The translations under genes were made by a program, and so were the position numbers. DNA of 64,000 nucleotides from Spirochaeta thermophila DSM 6578 (GTDB lineage Bacteria > Spirochaetota > Spirochaetia > Winmispirales > Winmispiraceae): assembly GCF_000184345.1 (NCBI RefSeq), contig NC_017583.1, positions 930,001-994,000 of the forward strand, written 5' to 3'. The notes under the pieces are model-generated. The model was not told the DNA's origin, searched no databases, and worked only from the letters and a program-made list of their open reading frames with translations. Shown here piece after piece: positions 50,062 to 59,323 of this stretch (positions are counted from its first letter, which is position 1; every line of letters begins with the position of its first letter).

Positions 50062-51009
50062 TCACTCCTCGTAATATTTGTCTTCGTCGCCTATGAACTT
50101 GTCCGATTCGAGCTCGGTGATCTGTTCGATGGTTTCTTCTTCCTCTTCCGGGGAGTACTCGGAGTAGTCGCCTGCGAGAACCCCCTCTTCCTCCTCCTCG
50201 TCTTCCTTGCCGAGACGGGCACCCACCGAGACCTTGAGCTCGGCGATCTCTTCTTCCTTGCCGGTCTCTATCTGGCTCTCGTCGATGGGCTCTTCCTCCT
50301 GGAGGGATTCCACGACCTCGAGGCCCATCTCGTTGTCCGCCTCGATGACCGCATCCGCGATGATCTTGGTGAAGAGGTTGATGGCTCGAATGGCATCGTC
50401 GTTGCCGGGGATGGGATGATCGATGATCTCGGGGTTACAATTGGTGTCCACCACGCCGATGATGGGGATCCCGAGCTTCTTGGCCTCGGCCACGGCGATG
50501 GCCTCGTGCTTGGTGTCGATGATGAAGACCACGCCGGGGAGCTCCTTCATCTCCTTGATACCGCCCAGATTCCGCTGAAGCCGGGCCTTCTCTTTCATGA
50601 GACGGGAGACCTCTTTCTTGGACATGGTGGCGAAGGTGCCGTCCACCTCCATCTTCTCCAGTTTCTTGAGCCTGAGGATGGACTTCTTGATGGTCTCGAA
50701 GTTGGTGAGGGTGCCGCCGAGCCACCGGTGGTTCACGTAGAACATGCCGCACCGTTCGGCTTCGCGTTGGATGGCCGCCTGCGCCTGGCGTTTGGTGCCG
50801 ACGAAGAGCACGCTCTTGCCGGACAGCACGGTCTTCCGCACCACCTCGTAGGCCTCTTTGATGGCCTGGATGGTCTTCTGAAGGTCGATGATGTGGATCC
50901 CGTTCCGTTCGGCGAAGATGTACTTCTTCATTCGGGGATCCCACCTGCGTTTCTGGTGCCCGAAGTGCACACCGGATTCCAGCAGGTTCTTCATGGTCAC
51001 GACTGCCAA
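50062..51009 (-). CDS. rpsB: 30S ribosomal protein S2 with a long acidic C-terminal tail
   Basis: The first 225 residues are standard S2 ([68 protein letters not shown] in part). The protein is 315 residues, about 70 more than E. coli S2. The added tail is strongly acidic, with runs of Glu ([19 protein letters not shown]) and a final DEDKYYEE. Initiation is at TTG 51009, preceded by GGAGG; this start gives the conserved MAVVTMK and is better than the internal ATG. It heads the tsf-frr-uppS-cdsA-dxr-rseP operon. Confidence 0.96.
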   Translation of the reverse strand: MAVVTMKNLLESGVHFGHQKRRWDPRMKKYIFAERNGIHIIDLQKTIQAIKEAYEVVRKTVLSGKSVLFVGTKRQAQAAIQREAERCGMFYVNHRWLGGTLTNFETIKKSILRLKKLEKMEVDGTFATMSKKEVSRLMKEKARLQRNLGGIKEMKELPGVVFIIDTKHEAIAVAEAKKLGIPIIGVVDTNCNPEIIDHPIPGNDDAIRAINLFTKIIADAVIEADNEMGLEVVESLQEEEPIDESQIETGKEEEIAELKVSVGARLGKEDEEEEEGVLAGDYSEYSPEEEEETIEQITELESDKFIGDEDKYYEE

Positions 51010-51057
51010 GGGAACCTCCTCGATGACCCCGTGGGGTCTCCTTCTCTGTTTCTCGCC

Positions 51058-51663
51058 CTACGGGCGGAAGATGTGCGGGTAGGGGTACCCGCTTTCCTTG
51101 AGCATGCCATAAAGGAGATGGATTGGCAAGCCCACCACGTTGGAGTAGGAGCCCTCGATGCGGGTGATGAAGAGGCCGCCGCGTTCCTGTATGCGGTAGG
51201 CGCCGGCGGCGTCCTGCCACTCGCCGGAGGCGAGATAGAGGTCGATCTCCTCCTCGGTGAGCGGCGCCCACCACACCGTGGTGAGGGCGGTGCGCGTGAG
51301 GGTGAGGCCGCCCCTGTGGTGGAGGGAGAGGGCCGTGAGGATGGTGTGGGATCGGCCGGAGAGGAGGGTGAGCATGGCGCGGGCTTCCGCCTCGTTTCGG
51401 GGTTTCCCCAGGATGCGTTCGTCGACCACCACGGCGGTGTCGGCGGTGAGGACCCATTCGCCGGGGGTGGGGGGATCGGCCTGGAGTGCCTGCCGGAGTT
51501 TGTCGCGTGCGAGGGCGGCGATGCGTTCCTCGGGTGTTCCCTGCGGCGGGAGGGTTTCGCGATACTCCGGCGCCCACTGGACGAAGGGGATGCCCGCGGA
51601 GCTGAGGAGCGAGGCCCTGCGCGGGGATCGGGAGGCGAGGAGGATGGGAGGTGGGGATGCCAT
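51058..51663 (-). CDS. maf: Maf family nucleotide pyrophosphatase
   Basis: This 201-residue protein is of the Maf/YhdE family, which hydrolyses non-canonical or modified nucleoside triphosphates and is linked to septum inhibition. Motifs are PILLASRSPRRASLL at the N-terminus (substrate loop), TADTAVVVDERILGKP in the middle, and GAYRIQERGGLFITRIEGSYSNVVGLP at the end. It lies 48 bases upstream of rpsB on the same strand. ATG 51663 is chosen because it gives the conserved N-terminus; the frame extends 12 codons further. Confidence 0.92.
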   Translation of the reverse strand: MASPPPILLASRSPRRASLLSSAGIPFVQWAPEYRETLPPQGTPEERIAALARDKLRQALQADPPTPGEWVLTADTAVVVDERILGKPRNEAEARAMLTLLSGRSHTILTALSLHHRGGLTLTRTALTTVWWAPLTEEEIDLYLASGEWQDAAGAYRIQERGGLFITRIEGSYSNVVGLPIHLLYGMLKESGYPYPHIFRP

Positions 51664-51842
51664 GTGTGCGAGTATAGGTGCGCCCGGGGCTTCCTGCAAG
51701 TGGTGGTGTAACCGGCGGGGATGCCGTCCGGTTTAGAAGGTGCGACGGAAAAGCGATTCTGTGTCACGATGACACGGAATAATTGACTTTTCTGTAATAT
51801 ATTCATAGTCTAGGGGTCTAGACAAGAAAGTGGAGGGAGCTG
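51664..51842. promoter_or_regulatory. Divergent maf/rny intergenic region with two palindromes around the rny promoter
   Basis: A probable rny promoter is TTGACT (51783-51788), 17 bases, TAGTCT (51806-51811). A perfect 6-bp inverted repeat GTGTCA-CGA-TGACAC (51761-51775) lies just upstream of the -35. A second perfect one, GTCTAG-GGGT-CTAGAC (51808-51823), spans the -10 and start point. Both are candidates for operators; the second would also form a 5'-terminal mRNA hairpin. Confidence 0.5.
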
Positions 51843-53372
51843 ATGAATGTTCTTCTTTCAGTTGCCCTTCCTCTTCTTGGTTTGGCGTTGGGGTGGACAG
51901 CTCGATGGCTGTATGCCAGATTTCAGCTTACCTCTGCGGAGCAGAGGGCTGAGAGAATAAAAGATGAGGCGGTAAAAGAGGCTGAGGCACGGAAGAAAGA
52001 GATTCTTTTCGAGGCACAGGAGCAGATCCACAAGGAGCGGCTCCAGCTCGAGAAAGAACTCCGTGAACGACGGGCCGAGCTTCAGCGGACCGAGCGGCGT
52101 CTCCTGCAGAAGGAGGAGACGCTCGAGCGAAAACTGGCAGCGGTGGAGCGGAGAAACGAAGCCCTTGCGGACCGAGAGAGGTTGCTGGCGGAAAAAGAGA
52201 CGGAACTTGGACGACGGGAACAAGAGATCGAGAGCGAACTGGAACGGATTTCCGGACTGACCAGGGAAGAGGCCCGGTCGCTCATCATCTCGCGGCTCGA
52301 GGAAGAGGCGAAGCGGGATGCCCAGATCCTCGTGAACAAGATCGAGGAGGAGGCCAGGGCCACGGCGGAGCGCAAGGCCCGTGACGTGTTGGTGAGCACC
52401 ATGCAACGCATCGCCACCGATGTGACGGCCGAGGTCACCGTGACCACGGTGAGCCTTCCCAACGATGAGATGAAGGGGAGGATCATCGGCCGGGAGGGAC
52501 GGAACATCCGTACCCTCGAGACCCTCACGGGCGTGGATATCATCATCGACGATACGCCCGAGGCCGTGGTGCTCTCGTGCTTCGACCCGGTGAGAAAGGA
52601 GATCGCCCGCATCTCTCTGGAGCGCCTCATCGCGGACGGACGGATCCATCCCGCCCGTATCGAGGAAGTTGTCCACAAAGTGACCAAAGAGCTGAGCCAA
52701 ACCATCTACGAGGAAGGAGAGAAGGTGCTGTTCGAGCTGGGGATACACGATTTTCCCCCTGAGGCGGTCCAGGCCCTGGGACGCCTCAAGTATCGTACGA
52801 GCTACGGCCAGAACGTCCTTGCCCATACCAAAGAGGTGGCCGTACTCGCCGGCATGATCGCCGCCGAGGTGGGAGGTGACCCCATGATCGCCAAACGGGG
52901 GGCGCTCCTCCACGACATCGGCAAGGCGATCGAGTCCGATGACGACAGCACGCACATCGAGCTCGGGATAGAGCTCGCCAAGCGCATGGGCGAGGACAGC
53001 AGGGTGATCAACTGCATCGCAGCGCATCACGGGGATGTGCCGCACACGTGTCCCGAGTCGGTGATCGTCCAGATCGCCGACGCCATCTCCGCCTCGAGAC
53101 CGGGGGCGAGAAGGGAGTCGCTCGAGAACTACATCAAGCGCCTCGAGCAGCTCGAGAAGATCGCGGAAGGGTTCTCCGGAGTGGACAAGGCCTTCGCGAT
53201 CCAGGCGGGCAGGGAGATCAGGATCATGGTCAACAACGACCTGGTCGACGACGCCGGGGCCCGGGAGCTCGCTCGGGAGATAGCCCGGAAGATCGAGGAG
53301 GATCTCCGGTATCCCGGTCGGATCAAAGTGACCATCATCCGGGAGACCCGGGTGGTCGAGTACGCCCGCTAG
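51843..53372 (+). CDS. rny: Ribonuclease Y
   Basis: This 509-residue membrane-anchored endoribonuclease starts decay of many mRNAs. Residues 1-20 are a TM anchor; a long coiled coil runs to about 200. The KH domain carries [21 protein letters not shown], and the HD domain carries the metal motif [11 protein letters not shown] and HHGD. The downstream ymdB neighbour is the conserved context. The ribosome binding site is GGAGGGAGC. A strong terminator follows the gene. Confidence 0.96.
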   Translation: MNVLLSVALPLLGLALGWTARWLYARFQLTSAEQRAERIKDEAVKEAEARKKEILFEAQEQIHKERLQLEKELRERRAELQRTERRLLQKEETLERKLAAVERRNEALADRERLLAEKETELGRREQEIESELERISGLTREEARSLIISRLEEEAKRDAQILVNKIEEEARATAERKARDVLVSTMQRIATDVTAEVTVTTVSLPNDEMKGRIIGREGRNIRTLETLTGVDIIIDDTPEAVVLSCFDPVRKEIARISLERLIADGRIHPARIEEVVHKVTKELSQTIYEEGEKVLFELGIHDFPPEAVQALGRLKYRTSYGQNVLAHTKEVAVLAGMIAAEVGGDPMIAKRGALLHDIGKAIESDDDSTHIELGIELAKRMGEDSRVINCIAAHHGDVPHTCPESVIVQIADAISASRPGARRESLENYIKRLEQLEKIAEGFSGVDKAFAIQAGREIRIMVNNDLVDDAGARELAREIARKIEEDLRYPGRIKVTIIRETRVVEYAR

Positions 53373-53392
53373 CGGATGGGGGTTTCATGCCG

Positions 53393-53433
53393 AGGCTGCC
53401 TGTGTCCCCCGACATGGGCAGCCTTGCGTTTTT
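53393..53433 (+). terminator. Rho-independent terminator after rny
   Basis: AGGCTGCC (53393-53400) pairs with GGCAGCCT (53417-53424). The loop contains a further TGTC-CCCC-GACA stem joined by two G-T wobbles, giving an almost continuous hairpin. The tail TGCGTTTTT ends at 53433. Confidence 0.85.
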
Positions 53434-53466
53434 GAGTGATGCATAGTACATGATGGAAGAGAGAGG

Positions 53467-54264
53467 ATGGCTCAGGACATGACGATATTGATGCTCGGAG
53501 ATATCATCGGACACCCGGGGATGCGCACCCTTTTTTCGGGACTCACCTCCCTGGTTCGATCCACGGGGGCGGATGTGGTGGTGATCAACGGTGAGAATGC
53601 GGCCGATGGTTTCGGCCTCTCCCGTGAGCTCGCGGAACGCCTCTTCGCCATGGGGGTGGATGTGATCACCACCGGAAACCATATCTGGCACGACGAGTCG
53701 GTCTTCCCCCTCATGGAGCAGGATCCCGCGAGGGTGATCCGGCCGGCGAACTATCCGCCGGGCGCACCGGGCAAGGGGGCGACTGTCCTCGAGAAGGGTG
53801 ACGTCGCGGTCGGGGTCCTCAATCTCATCGGCCGGCAACGTCTCGTGATGGCCGACTGTCCTTTCCGCAAGGCCCAGGAAGAGATCCGCCGGTTGAGGAG
53901 AGAGGCCTCGGTGATTCTGGTGGATTTCCATGCCGAGTCCCCGGCCGAGAAGGAGGCCATGGGCTTCTTCCTCGACGGCAAGGTCTCGGCCGTGGTGGGG
54001 ACGCATACCCACATCCAGACCGCCGACGAAAAGATCCTGCCGGGGGGTACCGCCTATATCACGGATCTGGGCTCCACGGGGCCTGTGGACTCGGTGATCG
54101 GTTTCGATCCCTCCCTTGCGAGCGAGCGGGTGACCACGCAGGTGCCCCACCAGCTCAAAGTGGTCGACAGTCCCGCCACGATCTGCGGGGTGGCGATCGT
54201 GGTGGATGTGCGGTCCGGGAAGGCACGTTCCATCGAGAGGATACGGCACTACCTGGGGGTCTAG
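53467..54264 (+). CDS. ymdB: YmdB-family metallophosphoesterase (TIGR00282)
   Basis: This 265-residue calcineurin-like phosphodiesterase has the metal motifs MLGDIIGHPGM, INGENAADGFG, TTGNHIWHDE, VDFHAES and VGTHTHIQTAD. B. subtilis YmdB acts on cyclic nucleotides and affects biofilm formation and motility choice; it is usually next to rny, as here. ATG 53467 has GAGAGG close by; ATG 53479 (MTILMLGD) would fit the family N-terminus better, so the first four residues are doubtful. Confidence 0.92.
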   Translation: MAQDMTILMLGDIIGHPGMRTLFSGLTSLVRSTGADVVVINGENAADGFGLSRELAERLFAMGVDVITTGNHIWHDESVFPLMEQDPARVIRPANYPPGAPGKGATVLEKGDVAVGVLNLIGRQRLVMADCPFRKAQEEIRRLRREASVILVDFHAESPAEKEAMGFFLDGKVSAVVGTHTHIQTADEKILPGGTAYITDLGSTGPVDSVIGFDPSLASERVTTQVPHQLKVVDSPATICGVAIVVDVRSGKARSIERIRHYLGV

Positions 54265-54269
54265 ATGCG

Positions 54270-55061
54270 ATGCGTCGCGTAGTGCTCCTCGATCTGCTCG
54301 CCTCCCGTTTCCCCGACACCCGGAGGGACATGCTCTATGCCTACGTGCTCTGTGGGGAGGTCTTCGTGGACGGGGTGTGTGTGAAGGATCCCTACCTGAA
54401 AGTCCGGGAAGATGTCCGCATAGAGCGGCGAATACCGAGATATGTCTCACGAGGCGGGTATAAACTCGAGGCTGCGCTCCATGCGTGGAACCTGGACATC
54501 GCAGGCAAGGGGTTCTTGGACGTGGGGGCCTCCACCGGGGGGTTCACCGAGTGCCTGCTTTTCCATGGAGCGGCCTTTGTCCACGCGGTGGACGTGGGCT
54601 ATAACCAGCTCGCCTACAAGCTCAGGGTGGACGAGCGGGTGTTCGTGCACGAGCGCACCAACATCCGGGAGGTGCGTTCGCTCGATCCAGTGCCCGATGC
54701 GGCCGTGGTGGATCTCTCCTTTCGTTCCTTGGTTCCGGTTGCGGGGCATGTGCTCTCCCTGACTCGTGAGGCGTGGGGGATATTTCTCGTGAAGCCGCAG
54801 TTCGAGGTGGTGAGAGGAGGGGGGACTCCTGAGGGGTTTCGGGGCGTGCTCAAGGACCGGGAGGCGATCCATCGGGTGGTGCGGGAGACCCTCGAGGCAT
54901 GCGCAGGACAGGGATTCGTCCCGCGAAGGTGTTTCCCCTCGCCGGTGAGGGGAAAGAAGGGGAACCAGGAGTTCCTCGTGTTGCTCACGGGAGAGGGGGA
55001 GGCGACGGGGTTCCGGGAGCTCGAGGCGTGGTTCTACAGCGACGATCGGGAGAGGGGATGA
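54270..55061 (+). CDS. tlyA: TlyA-family rRNA methyltransferase / haemolysin-like protein
   Basis: This is a 263-residue protein. An N-terminal S4 RNA-binding domain (residues 1-60; LLDLLASRFPDTRRDMLYAYVL, YVSRGGYKLEAAL) is followed by an FtsJ-type Rossmann methyltransferase with the SAM loop FLDVGASTGGFTECLL and catalytic Lys/Asp region VDLSFRSL and FLVKPQFEV. TlyA enzymes 2'-O-methylate cytidines in rRNA; the haemolysin name is historical and was first given in the spirochaete Brachyspira. It starts six bases after ymdB and overlaps the convergent GerMN gene by 28 bases. Confidence 0.92.
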   Translation: MRRVVLLDLLASRFPDTRRDMLYAYVLCGEVFVDGVCVKDPYLKVREDVRIERRIPRYVSRGGYKLEAALHAWNLDIAGKGFLDVGASTGGFTECLLFHGAAFVHAVDVGYNQLAYKLRVDERVFVHERTNIREVRSLDPVPDAAVVDLSFRSLVPVAGHVLSLTREAWGIFLVKPQFEVVRGGGTPEGFRGVLKDREAIHRVVRETLEACAGQGFVPRRCFPSPVRGKKGNQEFLVLLTGEGEATGFRELEAWFYSDDRERG

Positions 55062-55750
55062 TCTATGGGGATGCCCTCGGAACCGAGGTAGCGCACGGTC
55101 TTCCCTTCGATGAGTATTTGTACCTGTTCCACGGTGGGGAACTCGGTGGCGGTGTAGATGATCTGTTTGAGTTGGAGGACGAGTCCCTCCTGGCCGAGCG
55201 GGTTGAACCGGAAGGATTCGCTGATGTTGATATACGCAGTTCCGTTCTCCACCCGGACTCCCAGGAGCCTGGTCTCGGGTGGGATGAGGCTCCGGATGCC
55301 GGCGGAGAGTTCCCCCGCGGTGGGGCCGTGGAGGAGGGCGTCGAGCGTGGCGGTGAGGGGCGCGTCGGTGTAGGTCACCCGACGTTTCACGGGTACGAGC
55401 TCCACCCGACCGTCGTCGAAGACCTGCACGAAATAGAGGAGCGAGGTGCGGCTGCGCGTGATGGCTGAGGGGGAGGGAGGCGGGGGCGTGTGAGGGGTGG
55501 GGGATGGCGTGGGCGGAGGGGACGGGGGCGGCGGGCTCGTGTGGGTGGGGCCAGCGGCCACGGGGGGGGTGGGGGTGGACGTGGCGGGGGTGGGACTCGC
55601 GATCTTTTCCTTTACGACCTCTATGAAGCCGGTATTCTCCATGACCTTCAGTATGGTGGGACGGTTCCAGAGGTAGACGATGATCACCACGAGGATCGAG
55701 GCGATCCAGAAGAGCACGCCGAAACCCTGCTGTTTCTTCTTCCGAGCCAT
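55034..55750 (-). CDS. Membrane-anchored GerMN-domain protein
   Basis: This 238-residue protein has one N-terminal TM anchor (about 9-28), then a Pro/Thr/Ser-rich linker of about 50 residues (repeated TPSP, PPPP) and a C-terminal GerMN domain (residues 105-225; ATLDALLHGPTAGELSAGI, LLGVRVENGTAYINISE, IIYTATEFPTVEQVQILIEG). GerMN domains occur in exported proteins of Gram-positive spores and in lipoproteins elsewhere; their role is unclear. The linker would hold the domain away from the membrane. It is divergent to ptsI. The frame stays open beyond the ATG but only as shadow of ptsI. Confidence 0.88.
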   Translation of the reverse strand: MARKKKQQGFGVLFWIASILVVIIVYLWNRPTILKVMENTGFIEVVKEKIASPTPATSTPTPPVAAGPTHTSPPPPSPPPTPSPTPHTPPPPSPSAITRSRTSLLYFVQVFDDGRVELVPVKRRVTYTDAPLTATLDALLHGPTAGELSAGIRSLIPPETRLLGVRVENGTAYINISESFRFNPLGQEGLVLQLKQIIYTATEFPTVEQVQILIEGKTVRYLGSEGIPIDHPLSRSSL

Positions 55751-55838
55751 CACCGAGTGTATCGGCAGGATCCCGGGGAGAGATGAGGGGCTCCTTTGAA
55801 GGGCTCCTGTCCTCTCTCCTTTCCGGGGGACTCCGCAT

Positions 55839-55867
55839 TTGACACCGGAGAGAAAACTCCTTATAGT
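55839..55867 (+). promoter_or_regulatory. Near-consensus sigma-70 promoter of ptsI, giving a leaderless mRNA
   Basis: A perfect TTGACA (55839-55844), 17 bases, and TATAGT (55862-55867). The start point seven bases past the -10 is 55874, the A of the ATG that opens the conserved ptsI N-terminus. No Shine-Dalgarno sequence is present. Confidence 0.8.
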
Positions 55868-55873
55868 ATGCAC

Positions 55874-57607
55874 ATGAAAAAATTTAAGGGGATTTCCGTC
55901 TTCCCTGGCATCGCGATAGGCCCGGCGTTCGTCTACAGCACCGAACTCCCTCCGATCCCTCGTTATTACCTGCAGGATCATCATGTCGAGGAGGAGCTCC
56001 AGCGGTTCAGGGGTGCGGTGGAACGGGCCGTCGAGGAGATCGAACGGATAAAGGAAGGTCAACAGGGCGAGACCGTGAAGATCCTCGATTCCCATCTCCT
56101 CATGCTCAGGGATCCGGAGTTCACCGGGAGCGTGGAACGGGACGTGGCCGAGAGCAAGCGGAACGTCGAGTGGATACTCCTCGAGACCACCGAGTCCTAC
56201 GTGGAGAGACTCAAGGATGCGGACGACGACTATCTCAGGGAGCGTATCTACGATATACGCGACATCGCCAACAGGATCCTCAACCACCTCCTCTACAGGG
56301 AACGGATACTCCTCTCGGATCTCCAGGAGGAAGTGATACTGGTGTGTCACGACCTGCTGCCCTCCGAAGCCATCCAGATGAACAAGCGGATGGTGAAGGG
56401 TATCGCCATGGATGCGGGTGGGCGTACGTCCCATACGGCGATCCTCGCGCGCGCGTTCGAGATACCCTCGGTCCTGGGGCTCTCCGAGATAAGCAGACAG
56501 GTGAAGTCCGGTCAGACCCTCATCGTGGACGGCAGGGATGGCGTGGTCATCGTGGACCCCACGCCGGAAGTCATGGAGCAGTACCAGCAGCGTATGAGGG
56601 AGGTGGAGGAGCAGGCGATTCAGCTCCTCAGTCTCAACGAAGTCCCCGGAGAGACGAGGGACGGGAAGAGGATCTTCCTCAGGGCCAATATAGAGGTCCC
56701 GGAGGAGGTGGAGTCGGTCCTCGCCCATGGTGCGGATGGCATCGGTCTCTTCCGGACCGAGTTCCTCTTCATGCATTCCCGCCACCTTCCCACCGAAGAG
56801 GAACAGTATGCGGCCTACCGTGAGGTGATCGAACAGATGGGCGACCGGGAGGTGATCATCCGTACGCTCGACCTGGGTGGAGAGAAGGTGATCCCCCGAC
56901 TCTACGATGCCCACGACGAGCACAACCCCATCCTCGGATGGCGGGCGATCCGGTTCTGCCTCGCCAATCCCCACATCTTCAAGATTCAGCTTCGCGCCAT
57001 CCTGCGGGCTTCCATCTACGGCAAGGTGAGCATCATGTTCCCCCTCATCTCCTCCCAGGAGGAGGTGGTGATGGGCCTCGAGATCCTCGACCAGGTGAAA
57101 GAGGAGCTGGAGCGGGAAGGTATTCCCTTTGAACGGGACATCCCGGTGGGGGCCATGATAGAGGTCCCTGCTGCGGCCCTCACGGCCGATATCCTGGCCC
57201 AGAAGGTGGATTTTTTCTCCATAGGGACGAACGATCTCATTCAATACACGCTCGCCACCGACCGGGGGAATGAGCGGGTGGCCTACCTGTATCAGCCGTT
57301 TCATCCGGCGGTCCTCAGGCTCATCCAGATGACGGTGGACCACGCCCACCAGGCGGGTATCCCGGTGGGTATGTGCGGAGAGATGGCGGGCGATCCGCTC
57401 GCCACCTTCGTGCTCATCGGACTCGGGCTGGACGAGTTGAGCATGAGTCCGGCGAGCATCCCCGAGGTGAAGCGGTTGGTCCGTTCCACCTCCGTGGCGG
57501 AGTGCGAGGAATTCGTAGGCGCGATCCTGCAACTCAAGTCGCATCGGGATGTGGAACGCCTGGTGAGGGAGAAAATGGAGGAGCTGGGTCATGTCGGAGC
57601 GAACTGA
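55874..57607 (+). CDS. ptsI: PTS phosphoenolpyruvate-protein phosphotransferase (enzyme I)
   Basis: This 577-residue enzyme takes phosphate from PEP onto a histidine and passes it to HPr. The phospho-His is H187 in AGGRTSHTAIL; the PEP-binding and catalytic C-terminal barrel shows FRTEFLFM, RTLDLGGEK, GAMIEVPAA, SIGTNDLIQYTL and the catalytic Cys in GMCGEMAGD. Length equals E. coli EI (575). ATG 55874 is favoured over ATG 55868 because the promoter predicts the transcript to begin there; the resulting N-terminus MKKFKGISVFPGIAIG fits the family. No HPr or EII gene is adjacent. Der overlaps its 3' end by 17 bases. Confidence 0.94.
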   Translation: MKKFKGISVFPGIAIGPAFVYSTELPPIPRYYLQDHHVEEELQRFRGAVERAVEEIERIKEGQQGETVKILDSHLLMLRDPEFTGSVERDVAESKRNVEWILLETTESYVERLKDADDDYLRERIYDIRDIANRILNHLLYRERILLSDLQEEVILVCHDLLPSEAIQMNKRMVKGIAMDAGGRTSHTAILARAFEIPSVLGLSEISRQVKSGQTLIVDGRDGVVIVDPTPEVMEQYQQRMREVEEQAIQLLSLNEVPGETRDGKRIFLRANIEVPEEVESVLAHGADGIGLFRTEFLFMHSRHLPTEEEQYAAYREVIEQMGDREVIIRTLDLGGEKVIPRLYDAHDEHNPILGWRAIRFCLANPHIFKIQLRAILRASIYGKVSIMFPLISSQEEVVMGLEILDQVKEELEREGIPFERDIPVGAMIEVPAAALTADILAQKVDFFSIGTNDLIQYTLATDRGNERVAYLYQPFHPAVLRLIQMTVDHAHQAGIPVGMCGEMAGDPLATFVLIGLGLDELSMSPASIPEVKRLVRSTSVAECEEFVGAILQLKSHRDVERLVREKMEELGHVGAN

Positions 57608-58943
57608 AGGCCGGAGGACCGTGGGAGTGCAGTCCCGTCTCCCCCGGGTGGTGATCGTGGGACGCCCCAATGTGGGCAAGTCCACCCTGTTCAACCGTCT
57701 CATAGGCCGGCGCAAGGCGATCACCCACCCGCGTCCCGGGGTCACGCGGGATGCGGTGGAGGAGACCTGGGAGCTGGGAGGGGGGCGGGTCCTCCTCGTG
57801 GACACAGGAGGGATCACCTCCGAACGGGGAGGGATCTTCGAACCCCTCGTCCGGGAACGGGCGCTCCGTGAGGTGGATCGGGCTGATGTGCTCCTTCTCG
57901 TGCTGGACGTCACGGAACTGGTTCCCGAGGATGAGGAACTGCTCGAGCTCCTGCGGCCTTACAAGGAGCGACTCATCCTGGTGGTGAACAAGGTGGACAA
58001 TGAGGCGAGGGAAGAGATGGCGTGGAACTTCTTCTCTCTCGGGTTCGATACCGTGTGCTTCACTTCTGCGGAACACGGACGCGGTATCGATGAGCTCGAG
58101 CAGGAGATCGAACGGCGGCTCGTCGTCCCCGAGGGGGGAGGAGACGCCCCTTCCGCCCCTGAGATCGACGTGGCAATCCTGGGGAAACCGAACACCGGCA
58201 AGTCCACTCTCCTAAACACGCTGCTGGGCGAGGAGCGGGCCCTGGTGTCCGATGCCCCCGGTACGACGAGGGACCTCCTCGAAGGGCGTTTTCAGTACAG
58301 AGGGAGGTGGTTCCGGATAGTGGATACCGCGGGGATCAGGCGCCGGTCGAGGATAGAGGATGATCTGGAGTTCTATTCCGTGCGGCGCTCTCTCAAGGTG
58401 ATAGAAGAGGCCCACGTGGTCTTCCTGCTCATCGATGCACAGGAGGGGCTCACCGAGCAGGACAAGAAGATAGCGGCGGTGGCCCAGAGGAGGGGACGGG
58501 GGGTGATCCTGGTGCTCAACAAGTGGGACGCCCTCACCCCGGTTCCCAACCAGTTTCAGGCCATGAAAGCGAGGATCCGTTTCTTCTTCCCCCACATGGA
58601 CTATGCGCCCATCGTGAAGATCTCCGCGCGACGGGGGGAGGGAATAGACAAGCTCCTGGATACGGCCCTCATGCTCCGCGATGAACTCGGGAAGCGGGTG
58701 GAGACAGGGCCCCTCAACCGCGCCCTCGAGCGGTGGAAGGAGGAAGTGCCTCCACCTTCCCGGAAGGGGCGCCGGTACAAGGTCCGGTATATGACCCAGG
58801 TGAGTTCCATGCCGGTACGCTTCCTCCTGTTCGTCAACCGGAGAGAAGGGTTCCCGTCCTCGTATCTCTCGTATCTGGAAAACCGGGTGAGGAAGGAGTT
58901 CGGATTCTCTCACATCCCCATCTTCATCGATCTGAGGGAATAG
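57591..58943 (+). CDS. der: GTPase Der (EngA), ribosome assembly factor
   Basis: This is a 450-residue protein with two tandem GTPase domains: G1 GRPNVGKST (24-32), G3 DTGG, G4 NKVD in the first; G1 GKPNTGKST, G3 DTAGIRRR and G4 NKWD in the second. A C-terminal KH-like domain completes it (KVRYMTQVSSMPVRFLLFVN). It acts in 50S subunit maturation. It overlaps ptsI by 17 bases and ends one base before the MerR gene, so all three may be co-transcribed. Confidence 0.96.
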   Translation: MSERTEGRRTVGVQSRLPRVVIVGRPNVGKSTLFNRLIGRRKAITHPRPGVTRDAVEETWELGGGRVLLVDTGGITSERGGIFEPLVRERALREVDRADVLLLVLDVTELVPEDEELLELLRPYKERLILVVNKVDNEAREEMAWNFFSLGFDTVCFTSAEHGRGIDELEQEIERRLVVPEGGGDAPSAPEIDVAILGKPNTGKSTLLNTLLGEERALVSDAPGTTRDLLEGRFQYRGRWFRIVDTAGIRRRSRIEDDLEFYSVRRSLKVIEEAHVVFLLIDAQEGLTEQDKKIAAVAQRRGRGVILVLNKWDALTPVPNQFQAMKARIRFFFPHMDYAPIVKISARRGEGIDKLLDTALMLRDELGKRVETGPLNRALERWKEEVPPPSRKGRRYKVRYMTQVSSMPVRFLLFVNRREGFPSSYLSYLENRVRKEFGFSHIPIFIDLRE

Positions 58944-58944
58944 G

Positions 58945-59322
58945 ATGCCGGTGTACACCATAGGAGAGGTGTGCAGGCTCTTCAACATCAAGCCTCATGT
59001 CCTCCGGTATTGGGAGTCGGAGATACCCTTCCTCTCCCCCAAGAAGGATGCCTATGGGAGGAGGATCTACACCACGGCGGATCTCCAGGTCATCTCGAGG
59101 ATCCGCTATCTTGCCCACGAGAAACGCTATACCATCGAAGGAGTCAGGAAGGCCCTCGAGGAGGAGATCGCCTCGCACGAGGAGATCCACCTCCAGCTCG
59201 CCCTCGTGAGGAGCATCCTCCTCCATTGTCTCTCGGAGGTGCAGCGGATCCGGGAAACGCTCGAGGATGTCATGGAAGACGGGAGAGGTGCCGATGGAAA
59301 GAAGAGGGGGGAATCGAGGTAG
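58945..59322 (+). CDS. MerR-family transcriptional regulator
   Basis: This is a 125-residue protein with the MerR winged-helix N-terminus at residues 4-70 (YTIGEVCRLFNIKPHVLRYWE, YGRRIYTTADLQVISRIRYL) and a short coiled-coil C-terminal part without an obvious effector domain or metal-binding cysteines. In this it resembles the small MerR proteins found beside der or ihf in spirochaetes and delta-proteobacteria. It starts one base after der. Its target is unknown. Confidence 0.88.
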   Translation: MPVYTIGEVCRLFNIKPHVLRYWESEIPFLSPKKDAYGRRIYTTADLQVISRIRYLAHEKRYTIEGVRKALEEEIASHEEIHLQLALVRSILLHCLSEVQRIRETLEDVMEDGRGADGKKRGESR

Positions 59323-59323
59323 C

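Noticed and set aside
55751-57913. Large minus-strand open frame continuing upstream of the GerMN gene
   Set aside because: It is antisense to ptsI and der, has no family features, and the GerMN protein has a clear start and TM anchor at 55750.
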